Assembly (NCBI GenBank): GCA_037951105.1
Contig: JBAMJV010003285.1
Coordinates: forward strand, 124,001-188,000
Source: Echinarachnius parma
Taxonomy: Eukaryota > Echinodermata > Echinoidea > Clypeasteroida > Echinarachniidae
Length of the DNA: 64,000 bases
Direction of reading: 5' to 3'
The notes beneath the pieces were generated by a model. That model did no database searches and was not told where the DNA came from. It was given only the letters and a program-made list of their open reading frames with translations. Both the position numbers and the translations under genes were made by a program. Below, one piece after another: positions 11,120 through 23,789 of this stretch. How positions within the stretch are numbered: the stretch's first letter is position 1; every line of letters starts with the position of its first letter.

Positions 11120-13145
11120 AGTATAATGCAGGTTTTGTACTGCTGGGGGCAAGAAAATATTTTAACTAATATCTGTTGGAGACAATTTGATTGCACGTGT
11201 AGTTGCACACATAGTTTTGAAAGAGGTTAGACAAGGTCATATCTATATTACCTTGCACTTTTCTCTGTGCAGTGAAATTGTCCAATGTTTGATCATAAAA
11301 CGTACATTATATTGCAATAAATGTACTTTCTCATCACTTACCTTGCATGATCGTTTATTACAAATCACTTTATCTAATCTCATCCACTCCTAAAGAAATG
11401 TATTATAACTGCGTATCGGCTATGAATGGACCTTTGTGACAAGAATATTTCAGCTAAATTCATTTCATTCCATCTAGTGTATTTTCCAGGTTGAAAACAT
11501 TTGTTAAAATGTTTTTAATGTATAGTTTTAAAAGTTGCTCTTATCATTCTTTTTTATGCAATTGTGTTGTAAGAAGGCAAGCGTTTGTACAGAATGTTGA
11601 CTCCCACCGCAACATCAGCTATCAACCATCGCAAGTAAATGTTACATAATATTGACATGAAAGCATAACAGTGTAATTATCTTTTATTTTGGATTTTGGA
11701 AAGTGGTTGTTTATCTATATACTTATATAGTTATATATCAGTGGAATCTTATATAAAAATTTACTTTTGGATCAGAGATATTACTCCCCAAATGTTGTTC
11801 TATCAGTAAATTTCAAAAACAATTGAATACAAAGACATTTTTAAACATTGGACCTGAACTGAAGACTTTGATGATCTAACAAGATTGACCAAAAAGAATA
11901 ATAATGAATATATTATATTTTCTGCGATGGCTTATCCTTCTCTCGTGTGCCTTATTCCACTCAGTTAATAGGGTTTTCTACCATTCTATACAATTTTATG
12001 CAGATGTTGGTAATTATATAGTATGTTGTGACATTTTCTTTATAGCAATCTACTTACTTTATGAGGATAATTGTAAATATTGTGGAGAGTGTTTATATGT
12101 GTACACAAATTTCAAAATGTAAGAGTTTGTTTTTCTTTATAGCCTTTGTGTGTTCTAAATTATTTAAGTGTTTACACATTTTGTTTTTAAATATAGTTTT
12201 TTTTGGTCGGATAGTTTTAATTTGAAAGAGTTTGTTATCAGATGTCACTTTGAGACCAAATTTGATGTACGTATGACTACATCATTTCATTATATTCCAT
12301 TTTTATGAATTTGCTGGGGCTTTGTAAAGAAAATAATATTTCAATACATATATGTATATATGTAGCAGAATTGTTCACACAGATGTATACAATAGGGTTA
12401 GACCATTGAAGCCGTTGTGTTGTCAATAGTGTCATTGATCAATTTATTAAACAAATATTCATGCTCTGTGGAAAATGTTTTGAATAGTGAACTATAGAAC
12501 TTCTCAGGCTATTCCGGGAGCTACAATGGGAATTAATAAAAAAGAAGAGTAGATGTAGTTTAATATACCCATTGCGTTTGTCCTTCAGCCAGACAATTTT
12601 CCACCTTCACTGCTCTTTACCTAGATGTACTCGGGCCGTAGGGACCTGGTATGTGCAGTAAAACTGTATACAGTAGAACAGTGTATACTTACAATTGTAT
12701 ACAGTGGCTACCCTACCAGCATGGATCGGTCCCAAGAGAGTAGAAAGTGCACATCTTGTGCGAATAGATTGTGAGTGTGTGTCCGATGGCGGGGGTGATT
12801 TAGTTATAAAATACTTACAGAAGATTATCAATATTATATTAAGCGGCATCCATAAATCAAAACCATATTAATGTATTTCCTGTTACATACTGTATTAACC
12901 AATGATTTAGTGCACATCATGTACAATTGTACAAAATCTCTCAACATGTCTTGCTAAATATATTACACATTCATTCCTGTACTTGGGTTTATTGTACAGT
13001 TCTTAGTGATTGTCACTTGTGTCAGAATATGCACATGCTCAGCTCTTAATATAATAATGCACAATTTTCACAATCATCTAAGATTCATTATCTTGATGTT
13101 CTTGAATTTTGCAAGTTTTCACACATGTATGACCAAATGAATGTA
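11120..13145. other. AT-rich gene-free stretch
   Basis: No exon with plausible splice sites or recognisable protein motif is seen. Short open frames (11187-11393, 11904-12122, 12607-12849) translate to hydrophobic, low-complexity peptides of the kind expected by chance in AT-rich DNA. AATAAA at 11316 may end the RIIAD1 transcript. Confidence 0.5.
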
Positions 13146-13522
13146 CAGTGAAACCTCATTATAACGAGCATGATGGGTCTATTTAATTTACCTTGTGACA
13201 GGGTAGGAAATATATGGGGTCTGAGGGCAATGTTGCCCCCCGATTTTCAAAATAGCCCCCTGAAATCAGTAGGTAGCCCCTAAAATTACCATATAGGCTA
13301 TTATGTGAAAATTTTCTGGATATCCATCAGATTGGAAAAGTAGCCCCCTAAAATTACAAATGAATTCCTGCATTGCCTTGTGATATCAGATAAAGTGTTG
13401 TATCCAAGGTTAAAAACAACAAAATACATAGAACCTGGACCTGTGTAATTACCTCGCTATATCAGCTTACTAAGTAGTTAGTACCTCATTATAACAGAGC
13501 TCCTTAAAAAGAGGTTCCACTG
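13146..13522. mobile_element. pogo/Tigger-like MITE
   Basis: The ends CAGTGAAACCTCATTATAAC and GAGGTTCCACTG are inverted repeats flanked by TA at 13144 and 13523. TA target and CAGTG termini fit pogo-type Tc1/mariner elements. Internally it carries repeated TAGCCCCCT.AAA blocks. A second family member lies at 61232-61902. Confidence 0.75.
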
Positions 13523-14610
13523 TATGACATTATTTTGCCTTTAAAAATCACCCACCATGATTAGCAACCTTGTTATTGATATTGATTGTTGGACGTGAAA
13601 AGTTTTGTTAAAGATAAAGATGTCTGTTAAAAAATAACTGCCATTAAACCTGCTGAAAACAAAACATATTGTAATAAAATATGGAATGCTTTTAAACAAT
13701 TTACTTTTATACATCAAAATAGTTCTTGATGTATATAGAGCAAAGTTTCATTTGAAATGCATTAAGGGTTTATTTTACAATGGTGAATGACTGAATGTAC
13801 TATCAAATGATTTAACCAGGTTTTCATTGCATATAGTAAGGATAATTCATGTCCGTTTAATGTATTTTATTACAGGCATTTTGGAGACTAGAGAGTAACA
13901 TTCTTAACATTCATACCCACCTTCCCATCATGTTGGGGTTCATTTGTATTTACATCCTACAAGATATTGAGGTTCAACATTCCATATGTGGTTTTTATTG
14001 TGGGCAGTATAATTTTTGTTACCCCCATGAGCTAGAATTATACCAAAGAAAGGCAATGAGAGTCACATTTAATGGATGATAAGAAAGTTTTTTTCCCTAC
14101 AAAAATATAATATTTGTATTGAAAGACTGGTCATTTTATCAGATGAAAAATTACGAAGATAATGCATCTGACGAAGTGGTACACAATTTTATATTTGGCC
14201 ATTTGATTCAATGGTGGAATTAAATTTTTTCAATTCCAGAGAAATGTAAAGATTGGTAATTATACAGTTGTTTGTACCTTTATAATAAACACATGTGCAG
14301 GAATGCAGTGTGATATTCTAGTTCATGAAGGCAATTTTGAGATGATGCAGCAAAGGAAATGGTACAAAAATGTATATTTGTTCATTTGATTCACTTGAAA
14401 AGGTGTAATGAAATGTTTGTAATCCATTCCAGGGAAGTTTGTAATGAATTATAGCAAACTGTATTTTACTGTTATTATTTTTAAAGTGACACCAGAATGT
14501 ATTCTTTCCTGCCTCCGCCCATTCTAAATGAAATAAAATTTGAGTGAAAACATAAACGTATTCTTCAGTTACGTATTTGTCTTCTTTATATACATGTACA
14601 TGTATACTGG
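13523..14610. other. Gene-free AT-rich stretch
   Basis: No exon, TIR pair or tandem array was recognised. A possible internal resemblance exists between CATTTGATTCAATGGTGGAATTAAA near 14200 and a similar run near 14380, suggesting a diverged duplication. Confidence 0.35.
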
Positions 14611-14631
14611 AGGTGGTGGTGGTGGTGGTGG

Positions 14632-14690
<59 letters not shown>

Positions 14691-14694
14691 ATCG

Positions 14695-14755
<61 letters not shown>

Positions 14756-14757
14756 AA
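14611..14757. repeat. Compound trinucleotide microsatellite (GGT)n(GCT)n(GAT)n
   Basis: Three adjacent perfect blocks are seen: GGT about 14611-14633, TGC about 14634-14681 and GAT about 14681-14755 with one CGT interruption. All six frames stay open, giving homopolymer peptides of Gly, Ala, Asp, Val, Leu, Met, Ser, His or Gln. There is no evidence for translation. Confidence 0.95.
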
Positions 14758-14759
14758 CA

Positions 14760-15592
14760 TAATAATAGTAATCGTATCGTAACATATCCTAAATTCCTAT
14801 CCTGATAGTTAATTAACGTTGGACGATTTGATAAATGGAAATACACTTATTTCAACATTGTAATTTTGCCATTTATTTTTATGTTAATTTGTTTACATAA
14901 TTTAGTTTGTTGCTGCTTATAAGTTACTCATAATTATGTCGTTATGATAATTCAGTGTTTGATGCCCGTATACTTATGTATCACCATATCAGTTGTTTGC
15001 TTGCTTTTACTTCTATGTTTTCAAATAATACAATTAACCATTTTGTACATAGACAGTATGCATACATTTAACAAATATATATATCGATACGGATCTGCTT
15101 ATGCAAAGAAACGGGGAGAATATTCAGTTTTACTTATACGTCTTCATGCATACAATAATACAAACAAGAAGCCATTGCCAATTATAAGAAACATGCGGAC
15201 AACTTTAGTGCTGGTAAAATAAATGCATGTATGTCTTCCCACTGAATTTAAGATTCAGCGCAATCAGCGGCATAACCTCTCAGTTTCCAAAAACGTATTG
15301 CTGTGGGGCAAATTAATGCCCACTCGATCACAATACAGAATATGTGAACAAAGTCAAACATAGCATAAATTAAAGGTGCGTGCACATGTAATTCAATGCT
15401 CTTTGATTTTCGGAGTTTTCCCCGCAGCATGCATGCATTATACATCACACATCATTTATACGGCTTGGTTGCTATGTAAAGTGGCAAGAGAAAGCTAACA
15501 TAAACATGTGAATAAAATAGTTTTTCATTATTTTGAGTCAGAAAGGGGTATGGGGCAATGAGTAGAACAGGAAATGATTCTGAGGAGAGGGT
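14760..15592. other. Gene-free stretch
   Basis: The open frame at 14944-15222 has a hydrophobic N-terminal half but no family motif, and no splice context was identified. It is treated as non-coding. Confidence 0.4.
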
Positions 15593-16045
15593 CAACATGT
15601 GCCAAAAAATGATTACATGTATACTGGTGTTGTGTATTTCGCCATAAGAAGGGTCAATCATCCGCATTTGGGGCCTTTTAATGCTGCCCCCCCCCCCCCC
15701 CCCCCAACAAAAAAACAACAACATGTGCCGAAAATGATTATACTGGTGTTGTGTATTTCGCCATAAGAAGGGTCAATCATCCGCATTTGGGGCCTTTTAA
15801 TGCTGCCCCCCCCCCCCCCCCCAAACATGTGCCGAAAATGATTATAAAGGTGTTGTGTATTTCGCCATAAGAAGGGCCAATCATCCGCATTTGGGGCCTT
15901 TTAATGCTTCCCCCCCCCCCCCCCCCCCCCCAAACATGTGCCGAAAATGATTATACTGGTGTTGTGTATTTCGCCATAAGAAGGGGCCAATCATCCGCAT
16001 TTGGGGGGGGGGGGCTTTTAATGCTGCCCCCCCCCCCCCCCCCCG
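15593..16045. repeat. Tandem array of four ~105-125 bp units with C-runs
   Basis: Units begin with ACATGTGCCGAAAATGATTA at 15594 (variant), 15721, 15824 and 15933 and continue through TTTCGCCATAAGAAGGG and CATCCGCATTTGGGGCC to a C-run of 14-22. The units are nearly identical, so amplification is recent. The homopolymer sits at the same place in each, so the C-run was present before amplification. Confidence 0.9.
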
Positions 16046-16100
16046 CCTCATAGCTATACGAAGATTGCTCATCAATTGCTTGGTGATGAAAATTTCCAGG

Positions 16101-16662
16101 TTAAAGGGATAGTTGAGTTTTGGTAGAGAGGGCGCTACACACATTTTTTTGTGAGATAATGAAAAACTGAGTGTCAAATTTGAAAGAGCATACAATTTGA
16201 ATGGCAGAATAAACTTTATTTGATCAAAATCAGTTCAGAAACGGCTGAAATATCCATAAACATAACCATTTGTAATAAATGTGGGGCCCCACAAGTATTC
16301 AATAATTTTGAACCAGCCGTTAAAATTCGTTTTAAAATGCTTCCTCTTTTCAAAAGAGGTTTTTAGATAGTTGTTGATTATCTCTCTATCTAATCACTAT
16401 GTCAACAAAACATCACATGCACAATATTTTATTTAAAATGGTTAAACAAATGCATTTTTTGAAAGCGCCCTCTTAAGTTTAAACAGATCTTTTTGAATGA
16501 TAACAGGCTTTTTACATAGTCGTTTTTAATTTGTTTTTATTCCTTTTGAGCATGGTGGAGTTATAACTATTAGTTTGTAATATAATGGTGCAGGTTTTGG
16601 TTACTAAAATTCAGTTTGACTAAAACTGTACTCTCTCTACCAGAACTCAACTATCCCTTTAA
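16101..16662. mobile_element. T2/Kolobok-type MITE, family C
   Basis: TTAAAGGGATAGTTGAGTTT at 16101 is the inverted partner of AACTCAACTATCCCTTTAA ending at 16662. The inverted arms continue for about 30 bp (TGGTAGAGAGG). TTAA lies at both edges. The interior has no coding sequence. Confidence 0.85.
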
Positions 16663-18273
16663 TTGTATAATACTGTCATACAAAATTTTAGCAGCATTTT
16701 TAGTCCATCATTTATAATTATATATAAGCACGCCCTTTTTATTTCACATTTAATAGTATAATCAGTTTGAAATAGTGTTCCCTGTCAATTTTAATTTGTA
16801 TACCGTAGCTAATTTGTTAAAGGGCATCCCCTGGTGGGATATTATCAACATCAAAAAGTACCGTAATTTTCTCGAGATCACAGAGTGTAATAACTCGTTT
16901 CATAATTAAATTCAACTTTTTACGACTACACAAAAAAAATACAACAAAACAGTCATATCGTAACAAAATATAATTGGAAGTATGTTGGTCATTCTCAAGA
17001 TACAAGCACAAACAGTTCTTATTGGTAGGATATATAATCATCGAGGTACTAAAATACTAAAATACTGTTAGCAAATGTACTATTTGGGCAACACTCTTTG
17101 CAATTTGATTGGTCGTTTTACAAAAAGGTATATAAATAATTATTTGTTCTCTGTACTTAGAAATTTGTATTGTATTGAAAGGAAAATATAATTTCGATCG
17201 TTGTAAACAATAAATCACCGTGAACGACGAATCTGTATCATAATACACAATATTTATTGTTTAATGTAATGTAGAACGTTACGTCTTTTGTACAACATGT
17301 GGCAAGACAAAACCACGGGTTTTATTTGGTTTAAAATAATTGGTTTTCATTGGTTTCAAATTAAATAGAAAAATAACATGAACAAGTAATGTACATGGTC
17401 CTGCATGCGCACATCATACCACAGCATCATCAATCAAATACTAGTAACACGTACAATGCTACCTGCATGTGGCTTCATATAAATTGCTTCCCTGCCACAC
17501 TTTTTGGCGCCAAATTGCATGCATTTTGTATACAGATCCAGTGATCGCATGCAATATAGTGACTGCCGTTTGCTGCGAGTATCTACTTTACTTATTTCGG
17601 GTACACAAATTGTATATACCTAATTTGATTTGGCCTCCGTTGCCTTTTAACGATTCCGCTTTTAGATGGAGTCAATTATAGGCCCTATAGAGTCACCATT
17701 ATGCTGGCCACCATTCTCCATTTCCCATCCGAGTAATAAAGTTTCAATACAGCGGAACCCAGTTGTATTGAGCCTTGAGGTCACGACACTGTCAATAATA
17801 AATAATTTTCTCGTATATAGATAATGTAACCCATTACATCCGAGCCCGCTAAAACGAGGCTTCTCTGCAATGAATAATCATTCGATGTTACTCGATTGAT
17901 ATTACTTTATAGTAAATTCAATGCAGAAACGAGAACATAAAATACGATAGCATAATTATTACATAACAATGACAAATGATATAATAATTAGCTCATGACT
18001 AACTATAAACAGCAGTGCGCGCTTCGCAAGGCGCCTGGTTAGGTTAACTCATGACAGTCGAGTCGGATTAACCAGTGAAAAATGATCACTTAAACTGACC
18101 CGAGTTATTTTCATTAATAACACCATAATATAGTTAATAATTAATACACCCAGTATCGTCTAATGAGTTATAATAAGGGCATATAAAGTTCGACAGAAAC
18201 CAGTCTAAGTCAAAGTCAACTTTGTAAACCAATATCTTTCTACTATAATCATAATTTATAGCTCGTGTTAGCG
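16663..18273. other. Gene-free stretch, 3' flank of the sulfotransferase gene
   Basis: This is AT-rich and contains no convincing exon. On the minus strand it follows the sulfotransferase stop; possible AATAAA signals for that gene are at 17336-17331 and 17258-17253 (minus orientation). Part of it is therefore likely its 3' UTR. Confidence 0.35.
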
Positions 18274-19291
18274 TTATAGAAAACGTTCAAATGGTTCAGG
18301 ACTATACTGGAACAGTTCAAAGTCTCTCCTGTAAACTTCGTGTAGCCCCTTTATTTGTTGTCGCGAAATTTCGCCGAAATATTGTTTTAGTATGGAAACG
18401 GACGAGCTATTAGTGGCAGTTTCACCAGATGCTGGCAAATAGTGAATGTCCGGTTTGATATGCGCCGAACGGAGGACAAATTCGGAATCCTCTATCAAAC
18501 TTTCGTACTTCCCGATAACGTCATAATTGACATCGCACGGGCGGCATATTTCAGTGATCGGTTTCCAGTGTTTATCGAAAAATGCTGGATCATCGTCGAT
18601 CAAATATTGAACGAATTCTTTGAATTTCAAATCGTAGTTTTGCTTTAAGTCAACTTTGATGCGATTCGCTTCATCTGGTCCGCGATACTTTTCAATGATG
18701 CGCATCCCATATTTGGCGATCCAATCAACATCTTGCATCTTCTTCGTTTTCTTGGACGCTACGAAGGGTAACGAACTATTCGGCTCGAGTTTGTTCCGAA
18801 AAGCCGAGAGAACCCGAGTGAACGGATGCCGAACGAACACGAACTTCGTGAAATTTCGGAGCATGTAGCGGCGATGGCTAACGCTGCCGAACTTCGGCAG
18901 AAAGTCGAGATAGATACGTCCCCTCGTGTTGGTCGAAAGTTTCTTGATGACCCGGTTGTCGATGTCGTCTATGCCGCTGATTTTGAGAAAGAGCGATTTC
19001 CAGTTGGTGCAGCCGACTTTAGGGACGTTGCAGTAGATGAGACGGTATTCCTCGTTCACGATGAGTTCAGATGGTGGATCAAGAGCGGGGTCGCGCGTCC
19101 CATGTTGAGAACGGGCTCGATCTCGAGTGCAGTGGTCAGCAAGGTTTGCGACCCTGTCTTGTATGATGGCGGGTCGAGATTTCTCCGATTCCGCCGCACT
19201 GAAGACGTACTCCAAGACCTTTGGGAAATGATAATTGACAACGTTGAACTCAATTAATTTAAATCGATGATCTGAGTACACATGGGCACAT

Positions 19292-19326
<35 letters not shown>

Positions 19327-20701
19327 TACACACACACACACACACACATATACTAAGTATAGACCATTATAATACAGGAACAAATATCGCCGTTTGGTCC
19401 CCATTATTTTGATTCGATTATTGGTGAAAAAAAATGCAAATTAAATAAAATGTAGTGAAAATCTGGAATCAAATTATAGGGCCTTCGTCACACATATTTA
19501 TCATGTAATTATAGACTTATACCACAGGGCATTGATGATGTTGTTATTCCATCTTCTCTTTTTGTTTAAAATTATGTTTTCGAACATTACCAATGACAAA
19601 ATAATATCACATTCATATGATTTGAAAACAAAAAGTTAACAAAGAATTTACCCGTTTTTAAAGTTTGCATTTGTTTATTTTTGCTTCATATTATTCATCG
19701 ACGTAGACTTTTTCTAACCATGAAACGGTTAAAATAAAGGAATATTATATCGGGGAACTGTTTGGGCCATTACTAGACGTGCATCTATTTTGGTAATTTG
19801 TATTTACTTTACCTATAGCCTAGGTGAAATTGTAACATGTTTAATGGTGCTATATTGCATAGGCTTATAACGTTTCTAATAATTATCGAGGGCAGGTCCC
19901 TGGCAGTTTGATACTCATTATGATTATACTTACATCATCTTTGTTTTCAACTAGTATCCGAGCAGTTCCTGTAATGAGATCAAATGATAAGTAATTCATG
20001 TTATAAGTGACCAGTAATTCGGGTGGGTCCGGTACTACTTTTATCGAGCGTGTTTACTTTTGAGAGTGAGACCAGGACTCGCTTAAAAATAGACCTCAAA
20101 TTGCCGTGGGCATGCATAATAACAAACTAATTCCCGAGTGGCCGTTTGAGTATTATCATACCGTAATGATAGTTTCAGTGGAGACATATTTTTCACATCG
20201 GCGAATAAGGCTGTAGGTTAAACGATACAAATATAGGCATATAATATGTGGAAGTATAGGTACCTTTAAATGTATACAACTTTGATTCTGAAAGCACACC
20301 CTATACGATCAGTGACATAGCTATATATACAGGGTGGGGTGTGGAAGGGGTTAGACGGGGGCATGATGAAATAACATACGTATAGACGAGCTACTATAAT
20401 GTATTTTACATCTCATAAATACCTGACTGAATCAAATAATGAATCAATTAATTAACGTAGGCTATAACATACACCTTTAAACTTTGTTTAATTTACACAT
20501 TCAGAAACCAGTATACCAAAAGTAAACATAATGTAGAAATAATCGAGATGTCATTAACAATAACATACCTGCGTATTCTGATGCACTCACACTTGCGGAG
20601 CTGAGCCTCATAACCAGTAGCAGAGTAGCAAGTGTGAACAACAACATTCCGATTACAATATGACTCCTGTTTTTCATCACCAATCTTGCACCATCCATCA
20701 T
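18274..20701 (-). CDS. Carbohydrate sulfotransferase, HNK-1/CHST8-14 family (2 exons)
   Basis: Exon 1 is 20701-20569 (44 codons plus 1 base, donor GTATGT) and exon 2 is 19271-18274 (acceptor TACTCAG, phase 1), giving 376 aa. Residues about 15-32 form a single hydrophobic segment after a basic N-terminus, the type II anchor of Golgi transferases. The 5'-phosphosulfate loop of the PAPS donor site is CNVPKVGCTNWKS (125-137), and the 3'-phosphate site is VRHPFTRVLSAFRNK (191-205) with Arg192 and Ser200. C-terminal family signatures follow: FDKHWKPITEICRPC (276-290), YDVIGKYESL (294-303) and VYRRDFELFQYS (357-368). N-glycosylation sequons occur at 184, 209 and 332. It should transfer sulfate to a glycan hydroxyl in the Golgi lumen; the acceptor sugar cannot be read from sequence. 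The 376-codon frame running through the intron end is a coincidence of length. CHST11-like is as likely as CHST8/9/10. Confidence 0.9.
19290..19349. repeat. (GCAC)n(CA)n microsatellite at the 3' end of the sulfotransferase intron
   Basis: On the plus strand CACG repeats at about 19293-19326 are followed by (CA)n at about 19330-19348. On the gene strand this is (TG)n then (CGTG)n, ending about 18 bp before the acceptor AG at 19272-19273. It occupies the place of the usual polypyrimidine tract. Confidence 0.9.
19405..20568 (-). other. Sulfotransferase intron 1, remainder
   Basis: AT-rich intron sequence between the anchor exon and the catalytic exon. No extra exon is needed, as phases join directly. 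No transposon ends were recognised. Confidence 0.6.
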
Positions 20702-22552
20702 GATGGAGTTTGAAAAAACAACAACGCAGGCCTACAATTCAGTGGGAGTGAAGGTGCATATAACTTTAAGAACAAAATAGTTATCATAACTCCTGTATTA
20801 TGCTGGTAGAACTAGATTGTCTAGAAGTAGAGTGAAGGGTGCTCGGAACTGAGAAACCCCTTTGCGGGAGACCAGTATATAGCCTATGCTATTGCTAGAT
20901 AGCATCGTGGCCTAAGTCTAGATCTGGATGTGTGGACTAGATCTACATTGGTTCCCGTTCCCGATATGTATTACGTAACACATCAAGAGTGCTGATTCAA
21001 GGCTGTGTCGATTGGTAACTAAGAACTTGCTGTATGTATTTTAAGCGGAAACTCCCATTTCCCTGGTATAAACAAGAAGGTATACTATCATGACTAGGCC
21101 TATAGGCTATAGCAGAGAGGTGGGAGGACTTTCACTTAGCTGGCAGTTGATGGTCAGCGCCAGCTGTAAGTTTATTTAGTGGCGTAGCGACAGCTACGGG
21201 GGTGGGGGTGGGGGGGGGGGGGAGGAGGGGGGGGGGGTGCATGTGCCCACCAATAATTTGACAATACAAAACATAAGGGGAACATTTGTGAAAAACGTAA
21301 GGTGCGTCCCTCCCCTCCCCAATAATGCCCCCCCCCCCCCCTCTCCTCATCAGCTCGACCACGCTACGTACGCCACTGGGTCAAAGTTATACGACCACAC
21401 ATGGGATTGCCCGCCCTTCACTCAGTGATGCACTCTTACTCCACAGTAATAAGGTCGAGTTGTGTGAAGTAGTGAACCCTATCCCAGGCACATACATCCA
21501 CATGATCCAATTGCCTGCATATTTGTGCAAGTTCGGCATCGAATTCGTCTAATGTTACGGTCTATGCAGTGCCATGACCCCTTGTGGAGGCCGAAACCAA
21601 GGTGCCAGAATTAATTACTGTCTCCATTTATGTATGTACAGGTCCAAGTGCTGGGACCATGATCTTTGACCAAGGAGTTACTGTCCACAAGTCTAGTATA
21701 ACTCATTGGATATAGCCGTTAAAAAAAAGGATAAAATAATATGACTCGTTCCATCGGAAAATACGAAAATCGAAATAAGGAAAAGAAACGAAGAAGAATA
21801 CAAAATGAGTGAGAGTATAATATATAGAGGTGAAGATGGAGAACATATCACGATTGGTATATCAACAATGAAATCCTTTTTATGATGACTGAGACGCGGA
21901 TAATAATTAATTTAAATCGTACCTAAATTTAATATTCTAAGCACTACGAATTAACCCCCTCCCATCGAGCGGACCTTTCTGAAACTAATTATCCAGACCA
22001 GAAGCCAGAGAGGGGTGCGTTGGGTGCGTACGCACCAGCCCCCCCCCCCCCCCCCCCCTCCCCACCAAAAAAAATAAATACAAATACAAATTTAGAAAGG
22101 TCCACTTTTTGCCGGTCTCTGGTCCACTTTTTGTCGGTCTCGGATCCACTTTTTACCTGTTGCTGTTGTTGTTGTCAATCAGTCAAATGTGACTATTGTT
22201 GCCAATTACGTTTCTATTAATTCATATATTTTTTAATGTGATAACATTTTATAAATCATCATCAAAATTTGCTATGGCACCGCAAAAGTATCGCGATATA
22301 TTTTGTTTCCAACCATATAACTATTTGCTTTTATATAATTATACACAATTATAAAAATTATCCTTATCGTAATGCCCACCTCTCACATAGGGACTCCATC
22401 CACTTATGTGGAGTTGGCCCTTTTATAATCAAAATTATTATCTTACAACATTTAATTATAGTATAATAATAACAAAGCAAACAAAACAAAAACATTTATT
22501 CATAAATAAACACTATTTTAGCGCTATACTAATAAAAATATCGCGATATTCT
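20702..22552. other. Upstream flank of the sulfotransferase gene with small insertions
   Basis: It presumably contains the minus-strand 5' UTR and promoter, but no TATA box or CpG island is evident. It holds the TIR element at 21179-21378 and, at 22039-22165, a C-run followed by three tandem GGTCCACTTTTTGCCGGTCTC-like units of about 26 bp. Confidence 0.4.
21179..21378. mobile_element. Short TIR element with G-run/C-run interior
   Basis: AGTGGCGTAGC at the left and GCTACGTACGCCACT at the right are inverted. The interior has a G-run near the left end and a C-run near the right end, like other polyG elements in this window. The AGTGGCGTA terminus suggests a hAT-like MITE; a clean target duplication was not found. 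Confidence 0.55.
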
Positions 22553-22600
22553 TTTACAGCCTAGCTTTCGATCCTAGCAGAATCTTCGTCAGGGCACAAA
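22553..22600 (-). ncRNA. Hammerhead-ribozyme-like core at the PLE 3' end, left arm
   Basis: Read on minus, CTGACGA (22592-22586) fits the hammerhead CUGANGA box. GATTC and GGATC form a 5-bp stem II around a TGCTA loop, followed by GAAA (22569-22566) and a short stem III GC-TAG-GC. Hammerheads of this minimal form are known in Penelope-like elements. The base at the cleavage position is G rather than A, C or U, and stem I is not evident, so activity is doubtful. Confidence 0.4.
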
Positions 22601-23488
22601 TGACAGTTACTACAAAAAAAACACAGAATATATACCAACATAAACACATGTATGGAAGGGGGGCTGGAAAGAGGAAAGGAGGCGGAGACACAAAACAATG
22701 AAAGCAACTGTGAGTGGGTGAGTGTCAGGACTGCTTGACCAATCAGGTCAAACAGGCATGGGTGGGTCCTTAAGTGGCTGCAGTCAAAGAAAATGTGATG
22801 AGAGTGTAAGGCTTAGAGAAGAATAGAGGTAGGGAGGATCAAAGAAATAAATCAAGAAATGGAAAGAGACATGTGAACAAAAGACAGTTGATGAGGTGTA
22901 GGAGTGCACTATGGGGCACTGAGAGGGGAGGAACAATAGAGGGGATTATGAGTGGAGGGGATGGGAGCGAGAGGATTAGGACAAAGAAAGTGAAGTGAAG
23001 TGTGTTGCAGGATCGGATGAATAGGATAGGCGAGTTCAAAGGAGAGAGTGGAAAGGATGAGGACCCAGTAGGTGATGATATAGACAAATGAATGGGACAG
23101 GGAGTGTAAAAGAGATAGTGAACAAAAGGAAGCCTACATACGTAGGTAATCAGAGGGAAGGTGGGGAGACAAATGAGGGTGGAACAATATGATCAAAATA
23201 GAGGTGGAACTATGCATGATGAGAATGTGGATGTATATGAATAAGCCCATGTCTATGGACAGTGTACCTATAGAGAGAAATTAAATGCAAAAAGTATAAC
23301 ATATTAATAAACTAACATGATTATGTGTATGAATGGTGACAGTGTATCAAAGGAAACTAAAATGAATATATGTGGAAAATGAAATGGGAAATAAGAATAT
23401 GAATAGTATGTGGAACGAAGTAAAGTATCGATATTGGGTGTGAAAACAAACAAATGGTGGTGCAGACGATGAAGGGGAGATGCAAAGG

Positions 23489-23778
23489 TTAATCACTGCC
23501 TTCTTGGATGTTGAGACCACGGGGATGAATGGTGCAGAGACGTCTTATCCAATACTTCTCTCTGCTGGAGCGGAGTGTGTCCGGGCGGTTACCTAGAGAT
23601 TCTATTCCCTGTAGAATCATGTCAGAAATGGAGTGATTAGGTAGGTTGAAGTGGTTGCCGACTGGGGCGTCATGTTTGGAGGTGTGGATGGTGGATCTGT
23701 GTCCGTAAAAGCGTCTCTTGAGGGTGTTCCTGGTTTCGCCTACGTACTGCATGCCACAGACTCTGCACGTGATAAGAC
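23489..23778 (-). pseudogene. GIY-YIG endonuclease domain of a Penelope-like element, truncated
   Basis: The frame encodes LITCRVCGMQYVGETRNTLK, then RRFYGHRSTIH and VGNHFNLPNHSISDM, ending in GLNIQEGSD before TAA. Read against the right copy, the first tyrosine of the GIY part lies just outside the truncation. The YVGE segment corresponds to the YIG motif and RRFYGH supplies the conserved Arg and His region. The reverse transcriptase portion is absent, so the element is not autonomous. Confidence 0.8.
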
Positions 23779-23789
23779 ATCCCAACTTA

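Larger units (their letters stand above)
22553..23778 (-). mobile_element. Penelope-like element fragment, left arm
   Basis: On the minus strand this runs from within the GIY-YIG endonuclease coding region (23778) through a stop at 23491-23489 and about 900 bp of 3' sequence to a hammerhead-like end at 22553. It is nearly identical to the right arm in inverted orientation, so the two elements point away from each other. It starts later in the ORF than the right arm. Severe 5' truncation and inverted partial copies are usual for Penelope-like elements. Confidence 0.85.

Noticed and set aside
14318-14846. Open frames encoding homopolymers (poly-Ile/Ser, poly-His/Gln, poly-Asp)
   Set aside because: They arise from the compound trinucleotide repeat, which is open in all six frames.
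15593-16045. CRISPR array
   Set aside because: Units are tandem without unique spacers, contain C-homopolymers, and the window is eukaryotic.
19272-19404. N-terminal 44 codons of the single-frame 376-codon sulfotransferase reading
   Set aside because: They translate a TG/CGTG microsatellite. A separate membrane-anchor exon at 20701-20569 joins in the right phase and gives a normal type II protein.
23651-23789. Upstream part of the 248-codon frame over the Penelope junction
   Set aside because: This part is the antisense of the left element arm; the real coding piece starts at the junction near 23790.
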